Positions 53,772 to 62,800 of a stretch of DNA of 64,000 bases are shown piece after piece. The stretch is taken from the NCBI GenBank assembly GCA_965246875.1, contig CBDFFU010000003.1, positions 620,001 to 684,000 of the forward strand, given 5' to 3'. The notes beneath the pieces are model-generated. The model saw only the letters and a program-made list of their open reading frames with translations, was not told the origin of the DNA and did no database searches. This stretch comes from DASWYT01 sp965246875 (GTDB taxonomy: Bacteria > Pseudomonadota > Alphaproteobacteria > Micavibrionales > SZUA-601). Made by a program: the position numbers and the translations under genes. Position 1 is the stretch's first letter; each line of letters starts with the position of its first letter.

Positions 53772-54076
53772 ATCCCTGTTAGCTTCTAAATTTCCCTGTT
53801 CTTTGAAAACTTTCCCTGATACCTTGTATAAAATTCCCTGTTATTTCTGGGACAATCCGGCAATTTATCGCCGCCAAAACATGTTTAAATGCCTAAAAAT
53901 ACTACGTTAAAAGGCAACGGACTGGCGCTCTGTGCCGTGGAGAAAAAATCAAAATTCCCTGATAATTCCCTGTTAGCAGGGAATTCTCCCAGTCCGCGCA
54001 GCGCGAAAGCCCGCAGAATACGGGGCTAAAATGCGAATTCTCTGAATAATGGGAAACTATGAGACTGGGTGGCGCG
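53427..54076 (+). repeat. 650-bp direct repeat, right copy
   Basis: The direct-repeat partner of 33883-34532, in the same orientation. It ends within the 3' end of tRNA-Arg(CCG), including the encoded CCA. Recombination between the two copies would excise about 19.5 kb. Confidence 0.9.
53772..53985 (+). repeat. CCCTG repeat array and terminal palindrome of module 1
   Basis: Starting at the recombinase stop, CCCTG boxes (core TTCCCTGTT) lie at 53774, 53794, 53814 and 53836, spaced 20-22 bp, about two helical turns. After about 120 bp come CCCTG at 53957 and 53968, the second being half of a palindrome AATTCCCTG-TTAG-CAGGGAATT (53964-53985). Layout suggests binding sites for the recombinase or DUF2924 protein. 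Confidence 0.82.
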
Positions 54077-54145
54077 CCTGGAAGGATTCGAACCTTCGAC
54101 CTTTGCCTCCGGAGGGCAACGCTCTATCCCCTGAGCTACAGGCGC
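54070..54145 (-). tRNA. tRNA-Arg (anticodon CCG)
   Basis: A complete cloverleaf on the minus strand from 54145: acceptor GCGCCTG/CAGGCGC, D-arm GCTC..GAGC, anticodon stem TTGCC/GGCAA around loop CTCCGGA (anticodon CCG), T-arm GAAGG-TTCGAAT-CCTTC, discriminator G and encoded CCA (54072-54070). It lies between two oppositely oriented recombinase modules, about 75 bp from each terminal palindrome. Decodes CGG. Confidence 0.96.
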
Positions 54146-54220
54146 ATATTGAAATAATGATCAGAGAGCAAAATTCTTAATCAAAGTACTCTAGTGGTAA
54201 TGATAGGTCAAATTGATCTA

Positions 54221-54433
54221 AATTCCCTGCTAACAGGGAATTATCAGGGAATTTTGATTTTTTCTAGCGGGTATCAGGCCGTAGTCCGTTGAGATTTTAA
54301 AAACATTTCATGTGTTTAATTGCATTCTTTACTTCTGAAAGGGCAAATTACCCGAAAAATAACAGGGGATTTTATTCATGGTAACAGGGAATTAATTTGA
54401 AAGAACAGGGAAATTAACAGACGGAACTGGGAA
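54221..54433 (-). repeat. CCCTG repeat array and terminal palindrome of module 2
   Basis: Mirror image of the module 1 array. The palindrome AATTCCCTG-CTAA-CAGGGAATT occupies 54221-54242; an extra CAGGG lies at 54245; and CAGGG or CTGGG boxes occur at 54363, 54385, 54406 and 54427 (spacing 21-22 bp) before the recombinase 2 stop. The spacer sequence differs from module 1 except around the conserved boxes, which argues that the boxes are functional. Confidence 0.82.
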
Positions 54434-55978
54434 TTAAAAATTCAAACTCGCATCGATGAGCCTGCCCACATAGCGGGGGTCGATTTTCTCGCGCTTGGCG
54501 ATGTCAGCTATCATGGTGCCTTTGAAGAACTCATTCCGCCAGATCGTGCCACGGACCCAGTTCCTCAGTTCCAGTGGCGTCCTGGCAAACGGGTTGGGTT
54601 TGCCATCTCTGGCTTTCGCTTGGACAATCCCTGTGCCTTTACCGGCCCGCGTTACACTAAACGGAACGCTGTGACGGTATATCTTCGTTTCGGGGGATGG
54701 AAGCTCGACCTCAAGATGGCTGGACAGTTTTTTAACCAAAGCGGGCCAGTTGAAGGTGAGGATCACCTTATCTTCATGGATAATGGCTTCCTTTAGCGCG
54801 TGCTTGATCACATCACCTGTCTTTATCTGGCCTTGTCGCTTGGCAAGCCAGGCAACGTTGGTCCTGTCCCGTTTGGCTATACCTAATATATTTAGTAGCC
54901 TGTCACCTTTAAGTAGGCCGTCGATTGTTTGAACAAGCATCGTCTCGAAGCTCTCTGCCGGGATACGGGCGATGACATGCTTTGGATGATCACGGTTTTG
55001 TAAGAGGTTCTGGCTGATATAATAGCGGTAGCGTTTGTTGCCCTTCGCCGTAAAGGATGGGCTGTAGCGGTTGCCTTCGCAATCGATCATCTTGCCTTTG
55101 AGTAACGCAGTAATTTTGTCATTTCCATCTCGACTTGAGTTGACTGAGTTCTCGTTGAGCTTGTCCTGAACCTGGTTCCAGGTATCGCGCTCGATGATAG
55201 GTGGATGCTGCCCGTCATAAATCTTGTTCTTGTGGCGGGTCTTGCCGATATAGATCGGGTTCTTAAGGATGGCATAGAGGGCGCCGCGGCTGTAAGAAAC
55301 GCCGCATCGGATGTCATTATCATGTTTGCGGCCTTTGCTCTTGATGTTGTTCCTGTCGAGATGTTCCTTCAGTTCAAACACGCTGCCGGTCTTGAGGTAA
55401 TAAGCGTAAATAAGTTTTACGGTATTTGCCGCTTCTGTATTGATCAGCAGCTTGCGGTCTTTAGCGTCATAACCTAATGGAATGTTGCCGCCCATCCACA
55501 TGCCTTTTTGTTTGCTGGCCGCAATCTTGTCTCTGACCCGCTCGCTTATCACTTCGCGTTCGAACTGGGCGAAAGATAGAAGGACGTTGAGGGTCAGGCG
55601 TCCCATTGAGGTAGTCGTGTTGAAGGATTGGGTGACACTGACGAAGGTGACTGCATGCTCGTCGAACACCTCCACCAGCTTGGCAAAGTCCATGAGAGAT
55701 CTTGTCAGACGGTCGATCTTGTAGACCACGATAATATCGACGGTCCTGGCTTTGATATTTTCGATCAGTTTTTTGAGTGCAGGACGGTCCAAATTGCCGC
55801 CGGTAAAGCCACCATCGTCGTATTGAGTCTTTACCAGCTGCCAGCCTTCCGACCTTTGGCTCGTGATATAGGCCGCACAGGCTTCGCGTTGGGCGTCCAG
55901 CGAGTTGAACTCTTGTCCAAGACCCTCTTCGGTGGATTTGCGTGTATAGATGGCGCAGCGCTTGATCGGAAGGGTCAT
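54434..55978 (-). CDS. Large serine recombinase (module 2)
   Basis: A 514-residue paralogue of the module 1 recombinase with the same domain order: RCAIYTRKSTEEGLGQEF with catalytic Ser, VVYKIDRLTRSLMDFAKLVE, GVSYSRGALYAILKNPIYIG, and the C-terminal DPRYVGRLIDASLNF. It is clearly diverged in DNA and in the variable C-terminal part, so it is not a recent duplicate. Its ATG overlaps the upstream DUF2924 stop by 4 bp. Transcribed toward the tRNA from the other side. Confidence 0.93.
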   Translation of the reverse strand: MTLPIKRCAIYTRKSTEEGLGQEFNSLDAQREACAAYITSQRSEGWQLVKTQYDDGGFTGGNLDRPALKKLIENIKARTVDIIVVYKIDRLTRSLMDFAKLVEVFDEHAVTFVSVTQSFNTTTSMGRLTLNVLLSFAQFEREVISERVRDKIAASKQKGMWMGGNIPLGYDAKDRKLLINTEAANTVKLIYAYYLKTGSVFELKEHLDRNNIKSKGRKHDNDIRCGVSYSRGALYAILKNPIYIGKTRHKNKIYDGQHPPIIERDTWNQVQDKLNENSVNSSRDGNDKITALLKGKMIDCEGNRYSPSFTAKGNKRYRYYISQNLLQNRDHPKHVIARIPAESFETMLVQTIDGLLKGDRLLNILGIAKRDRTNVAWLAKRQGQIKTGDVIKHALKEAIIHEDKVILTFNWPALVKKLSSHLEVELPSPETKIYRHSVPFSVTRAGKGTGIVQAKARDGKPNPFARTPLELRNWVRGTIWRNEFFKGTMIADIAKREKIDPRYVGRLIDASLNF

Positions 55979-56400
55979 GTGTTGGCCTTCGCTTTCAGCC
56001 CAAAGAAGACCCAGCCATTCCAGTTGGTACCCGTGATGGTGAAAGCGATCTGCGACAGGCTGGAGTAATGCTTGCCGTCATAGGCGAACAAGCCGTCATC
56101 CTTGACGTCGACGACGTATCTCTTGTCGCGATAGGTTTTTACCAAGCGAATGCCGGACTTCAGGTCCCGCTGATGAGCTGAAGGAGAATCTCGCTTATAG
56201 TCCGCGATCAGCCCTGCAAGCCGTGTGCTCTCGTCCGTTGTAAGGCCGTGGCCGGCAAGCTCCGCCTGTTTGAAGCGGATGCTTTTTTCAAGCATCGGGC
56301 GGCTGATAAAACGATGTGCTTCCAGATTCCAGAGTTCCTGCCATTTTCGCCGTAATTGCGGCATGGATAGAGTAATTAAATTATCTGTTAATTCGAGCAT
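55975..56400 (-). CDS. DUF2924 family protein, recombinase-associated (module 2)
   Basis: A 141-residue paralogue of the module 1 protein: MPQLRRKWQELWNLEAHRFI, SGIRLVKTYRDKRYVVDVKD and HYSSLSQIAFTITGTNWNGW are conserved. ATGA overlap with recombinase 2 repeats the arrangement seen in module 1, which suggests that the coupling is functional. Confidence 0.88.
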   Translation of the reverse strand: MLELTDNLITLSMPQLRRKWQELWNLEAHRFISRPMLEKSIRFKQAELAGHGLTTDESTRLAGLIADYKRDSPSAHQRDLKSGIRLVKTYRDKRYVVDVKDDGLFAYDGKHYSSLSQIAFTITGTNWNGWVFFGLKAKANT

Positions 56401-56401
56401 T

Positions 56402-56536
56402 CTAGACCCCTATTTGGTGTCCATACACGCTCCATTCGCTACGGAAGTCCAGTGGTTTTATGGCGACCTTATCTTTGCCGTAGTTAACAACAAGGCCTGC
56501 ATTGGCACATAAGCCATCCGTGGTGAGCTCTGGCAT
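56402..56536 (-). CDS. Small protein ahead of DUF2924 in module 2
   Basis: A 44-residue frame (MPELTTDGLCANAGLVVNYG, then KDKVAIKPLDFRSEWSVYG) ending 1 bp before the DUF2924 start. A GTG at 56563 could extend it by nine residues. Its C-terminal part has a recognisable but interrupted counterpart in module 1 (51745-51800), which supports it as a former or real third gene of the module. No family recognised. Confidence 0.45.
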   Translation of the reverse strand: MPELTTDGLCANAGLVVNYGKDKVAIKPLDFRSEWSVYGHQIGV

Positions 56537-56884
56537 GATCTTATCCCGGCTTTCATTGGGCACCTCCGTCAGCTCAAGTAATGGCTTTTATTCGGTGTTT
56601 TTAGTTTTTTCTTCATGACACATTTCCAGCTTAAGTCTTAAAACCCGACAGAACCGACACAACCGACTTTACTTGTTGAACCCGCCAGACGGCAGCAGAC
56701 CTGGTGCTATAAGTAATGTTCTTAACGAGACGTTAAAAATATAAATCTGTCTAAAACAATAATCGCATCGATCATGGATTGTATCGACTCCACCATAACT
56801 TCTTAACGAGCTGTAAACCACTTCTCTGTCACATAGTGAAGGCAAATATTAAAGGGTTTACACGCATACTAATAAACAAGGTCG
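56537..56884. promoter_or_regulatory. Leader of the giant repeat protein with CtrA-type boxes
   Basis: A 348-bp gap without a recognised gene. TTAACGAGACGTTAA at 56722-56736 is a full TTAA-N7-TTAA box, the consensus of the alphaproteobacterial regulator CtrA. A second, TTAA-N7-TAAA at 56803-56817, shares the CTTAACGAG core. Both are within 165 bp of the giant gene start. Binding is inferred. Confidence 0.55.
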
Positions 56885-59800
56885 ATGGTCGAAAGAATTT
56901 CCCCTGTTTCTGAATTTGGCAAGTCTGCGCATTTGGCGCAGCGCGGTAGCGTTCTCATTTCTATTTTAGCTGCCGTTGGTATGGTTGGCGTTTTATCTTA
57001 TACAGCATTCAATATGTTGTCGGGTCCTGTGCGGTCTGCCGCCATGATTACGGCCAATACAAAAGCTCAAAATGATATGGAAATTAACACGCGCCTTGTC
57101 ATACGCGCGTCAACCTTTACGGCCACAACTGCTACGCCACCGGTTGTGGGCCCCTGTCCATCCGGCACACCGACATTAGCTGTATCGGACACCAGCGGAT
57201 CTGGCGCAACACCGGTTTATGGTTGTGTGCCAAACACGCTGGGACTGGTAACCCAAGATCCGTGGCGGCAGACCTATAAATATTGCGAAGTGGCCTTGGA
57301 TATTTCGACGCCAACCAACGCCGCGAAAAAATTCATTGCCATTGTGTCCAGCGGTCCAGACCGTGTCTTGCAATCAACCAGTTGTGATAATGGGACTGGC
57401 GGCTTAGCGGTCAATAGTGGCGGCGTCAATGACGATGTCGTCGTCTATAAAACATATACCCAGGCGAATGCCGAAAACTTCTGGAAAAAAGATACGGGGC
57501 CAGGCGATATTACCACCCTTAATCCGACCAGTAACGTGACCGTCGGTAATAATTTACAGGCCGCGTCGATCAACAGCACACCGATTGGGGCCACGACTGC
57601 AGATTCCGGTAAATTCACGACATTAACAGCAACGAGTACCTCTACACTCAATGGCGCGGTGACAATTAACAATAGTTTAAACGCGACATCGGGAACATTC
57701 GGCGATCTGGCATCCAGCGGCGTTATTGGTCTGTCGGGAACTGGCGGCAGCGCGATGAATGGCGTGACAATCGGCACCACGACACCGGCTCCGGGAACGT
57801 TTACCAATATTGCCGCGACCAATGGCACGTTTACAACAGCAAATTTGACGAACGTTACTAAAAGCGGCACCGGCCTGATCACGAATTGGAACTCTGAATT
57901 ATTAGGCGGCCATAATGGGGCCTATTATCTGGACGCATCTAATCTCAATGCTGGCACCCTGGCCGTGGCACGCTTGCCGGCTCTGACCGGGGATGTGACA
58001 GCGGTGGCCGGATCAGGCGTGACCAAGGTCGTCGCGTTGCAAAACATTCCAGTCGTCGCCGGTACGCCGCCATCGAACACCGTGTTGGGGTATAACGGCA
58101 CAGCGTGGGCACCGATGACATTGGGCGGCACATCAGGTGGTATTCCGATCACGGAGTCGGACCCATCTGTCAACACGCTGTTTAAAAATCCCGTTGCGTG
58201 TGGCGAGGGTTTGCTGCCAAAAGTCGTCGGCGGCGTTTGGGCCTGTGGCATTGATGCTGTGGGCAATGTAACCGGTGAGAACATTGCCTTGCCGATTAAC
58301 GCCAGCAACGCAACGTCACCACTAGGCTTAATTATCAAGCTCGACAGCGAAAATTTCCTGACCACCGGACCACTGGCTTACAGCAGTGGTAATTTAGGCT
58401 TGGGTTATCAGGCTGGCAAAGCCATCACCACCGGCGGCACGGCCAACACCTTTGTTGGTTATCAATCCGGTGCTGCAACGACAACAGGCCCCGCCAATAC
58501 GTTCTTTGGCTATCACACCGGCATGAATAACACCACAGGGGCGGCCAATGCTTATTTCGGTGAACGGGCCGGTATGACAGGAACTACCGCATCAGAAAAC
58601 ACGTTTGTTGGCAGTAATGCAGGACTTGAGAACACCACGGGCAACACCAACACCTTTGTTGGCCGTTATGCCGGTGTGCACAACACCACGGGCAGTGACG
58701 CCGTGTTGATCGGCCTCAATGCGGGTTTTGGCGCAACCGGTTACGCGGTCGGCAACAAAAGCGTCATGATCGGCCGTGAAGCCGGCGCTAGCTACGCCAC
58801 CGGGTCAACCGGCGCACAAAACGTGTTTCTGGGCAGTGCGTCGGGTTTGGTGAACACCACTGGGGCCGACAACGTATTCCTGGGCTATAATTCGGCAGCA
58901 ACGAACACAACAGGCGCGCGCAATATTATTGTTGGCTCCGGCATCAACGGTGCCAACGCGACAACATCTGATTTCATTAATATTGGCAATGTGTTCTACG
59001 GTAACATGGTGCAAAACGGTACGAATACCGGGTTGAACGACAATTCAGCGTCACTGGCCGTTGATGGTGATTTTACAGCTCGCAATATTACAGCAACTGC
59101 TACCATTACGGCACCAGCCTTTAATGGCACAGCGACCAGCGTGGTCTTGCCGATCAATGCGGATACAGCGACAACCCCCTTGGGTCAGATCATCAAACTG
59201 AACAGCGAGAATTTCTTGACGACCGGGCCGTTAGCTTATACGTCGGCGAATACAGCTTTGGGTTATCAAGCCGGTAAAGCCCTTACGACCGGTGCCTTCC
59301 AAAATACGTTTCTCGGGTTTCAGGCTGGCCAGTCGGTTACATCGGCATCCTATAACACATTTACAGGTTATGGGTCCGGATTTGCCGTTACAACAGCACC
59401 ACAAAACACGTTTTATGGTGCTTACAGCGGGTCATCAGCGACTACGGGCGGTTTTAATACATTTGTCGGTACAACGAGCGGTAACAGTACAACCACAGGT
59501 ACGACTAACAGCTATTTCGGTGTAAATTCCGGTAAAGCCAATACGACGGGGTCGAACAACACGGCGTTGGGTACCAATACCGGCTTTAATGCATCAACTG
59601 CCAGCGACAACACATTCATCGGCGGCTCGAGCGGCTTTAATGCAACCGGCGGCTCAAACGTGTTTGTCGGATCCCGTGCCGGATACAGCAACACGTCCGG
59701 GGCTAACAATATTATTATTGGTAAATCGATTGATGGCCCAAGTGCAACCACATCCGATTACATCAATATCGGCAATGTCTTCTATGGCAACATGGTGCAG

Positions 59801-62800
59801 AATGGAACTAACACAGGTCTCAGCGATAACAGCGCAAATTTGGCAGTTGACGGTGATTTTACCGCGCGCAATTTAACTGCCACTGGCACGATCACTGGTA
59901 ACGTGACGGGTAATGTCAACGGCAATGCCGCATCGGTCACCTTGCCGATCAACGCCGATCTAGCCACATCCCCACTGGGTCAGATTATCAAGCTGAATAG
60001 CGAGAATTTCCTGACCACCGGGCCGCTAGCCTATACACAGGGCAACACCTTCCTCGGCTATCAAACCGGCAAAGCGATCACGACTGGTGGCATCAACAAC
60101 GTCTTTATGGGTTATCAGGCCGGTAGGTCCGATACAACGGGCGTGCAAAACGTCTTTATTGGCAGCGGGGCCGGAATCCTCAATACCACAGGGCATGCCA
60201 ACATATTCCTAGGGTATCGTGCGGGCTTCTCGGCGACGGCGGCAGACAGCAATATTTTTATCGGTTCCCAGGCTGGTAATGCAACGACCACGGGCGGCGA
60301 TAATATCTTTCTGGGCAGCAATTCCGGCCTTTCAAACACCACCGGTCAGAAAAATATTTTGATCGGCCTTTACGCCGGCCAAAATAATTCAACGAACAGC
60401 AATCTGATCGCGATCGGGTCATATGCTGGCAATAATTCGAATGCCGCCAGTAATATTTTTATCGGTGAAAATAGTGGCCTTTACACCACTTCCGGGGCCT
60501 TGAACACGTTTTTAGGGGTTGGCACCGGTCTGGCCAACATAACTGGTTACTGGAATACATTTGTTGGATACGGGGCTGGAACCAGCAACACAACGGCCGG
60601 TCAAAACGCCTTTTTCGGCATGTTTTCCGGGCAAAATACCACAACCGGTATATCAAATGTCTTTTTGGGCCAGGCGGCGGGCGCGTCAAACACGACCGGG
60701 GCCCGCAACATCATTGTCGGCCCGGTCAACGGGCCGTCGGCGACAACATCCGATTACATCAATATCGGCAATGTATTCTATGGCAACATGGTCCAAAACG
60801 GCTCGAATACGGGGCTGGCCGACAATTCGGCCAATCTGGCCGTCGATGGCGATTTTACCGCACGCAATATTACGGCGACGGGAACGATTACCGGTTCCAT
60901 TACGGGCAATGCCGGTTCAGTGACGTTACCGATCAATGCCGACAATGCGACCACGCCACTTGGCCAGATCATTAAATTGAACAGCGAGAATTTCCTGACG
61001 ACCGGACCATTAGCGTACACATCGGCCAACACATTCCTGGGCTATCAAACCGGCAAGGCGATCACGACGGGTGCCTCGAATACATTGATCGGCTATCAAG
61101 CCGGGGTTGCCACCACCTCCGGCGCGCAGAATTTATTTCTGGGTGCGGGTGCGGGGCGCGTGAACACGACCGGCAGTCAAAACACATTTTTGGGCTATGC
61201 GGCGGGGGGGGCGGCCACAACCGCCAGCGGCAATATCTTTATCGGCCCGCAATCCGGCAATGCCACGACAACGGGTGCGAATAACATCTTCATGGGCCCC
61301 AATGCCGGGCTGTCGAATACCACGGGTCAAAACAGCATTCTGATCGGAACGAATGCCGGGCAAAACAATACTAACAACGATAATTTGATTGCGATTGGTG
61401 CGTATGCCGGAAGCAGTTCAAATGCGATTGGCAATATCTTCATTGGCCAGAACAGTGGCCTGTACACGAGCTCCGGCGCGTTAAATACCTTTATCGGCGG
61501 CGGCACGGGGACGTTTAATACAACCGGCTTCTGGAACACATTCATGGGATATGGGGCCGGCAACAACAATACGACGGCCGGCCAAAACGCATTTTTCGGT
61601 TTGTTTTCCGGTCAAAATAACACGTCAGGTAACGCGAATACATTTATTGGCACGTTCAGCGGCAATGCGAATACAGCCGGAGCTGATAACACTTTTCTGG
61701 GCGCGTCGTCCGGTGCATCGAATACGGTTGGAGTGCGTAATATTATTGTTGGCTCCGGTATCAATGGTCCATCCGCCACGACATCGGATTATATCAATAT
61801 TGGCAATGTGTTTTACGGCAACATGGTGCAAAACGGGTCGAACACGGGCCTTGCTGATAACTCGGCCTCGCTCGCGGTTGATGGTGATTTCACGGCGCGG
61901 AACATTACGGCGACGGGCACGATTACCGGGAATATTACGGGGTCTGCGTCATCGGTCACACTCCCGATTAACGCCGATCTGGCGACATCGCCGCTGGGCC
62001 AGATTATCAAGCTGAACAGTGAGAATTTCCTGACGACCGGGCCATTAGCATATACATCTGGCAATACGGCTTTGGGATATCAGGCGGGTAAGGCGATTAC
62101 AACAGGAGCCGGAAATAACACATTTATGGGGTATCGGGCCGGTGTGGCGACGACGACAGGTGTCCAAAACGTGTTTATCGGGTCGAATGCCGGGCTTGCT
62201 AATACAACTTCTGTTAATAATACGTATGTCGGGGATCAAGCAGGCACGGCGGCAACGGGTGGCTATAACACTTTAATTGGTTCATCTGCGGGACGTTCCA
62301 CAACCACAGGAGGTAGCAACACATTTGTTGGCACGACGGCCGGGATGTCCAACACAACGGGTACTTCGAATACATTTATAGGTAATGGTATTCGTTATAA
62401 TACGACCGGTAGTAATGGCGTATTGATTGGTGATGGTGCGGGTGTTGGACCCGGAGCGGGTTACGTTCTTGGCGATGGCTCGGTCATGATCGGTAAAAGT
62501 GCTGGTGCTAGCACAACTTCAGGCTCGACGGGCGCTTATAATACGTTTATTGGGAGCGGTTCGGGGGGTAGCAATACAACAGGCGGCAATAATGGTTTTC
62601 TTGGGCGGAATGCTGGCTATTTTAATACAGCTGGCGTCCAAAATCTGTTTCTTGGCAGTTCATCAGGTGCACCGAATACAACGGGTTCTGACAATACATT
62701 TCTTGGCTTTAATTCAGCCAACACGAATACAACCGGTTCACGCAATATCGTTGTTGGCTCCGGCATTAGTGGACCGTCTGCGACGACCGATGATTACATC

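Noticed and set aside
53772..53985. CCCTG boxes as a CRISPR array
   Set aside because: Units are only about 5-10 bp with 11-22 bp spacing, with no 25-40 bp repeats or cas genes; binding-site array fits better.
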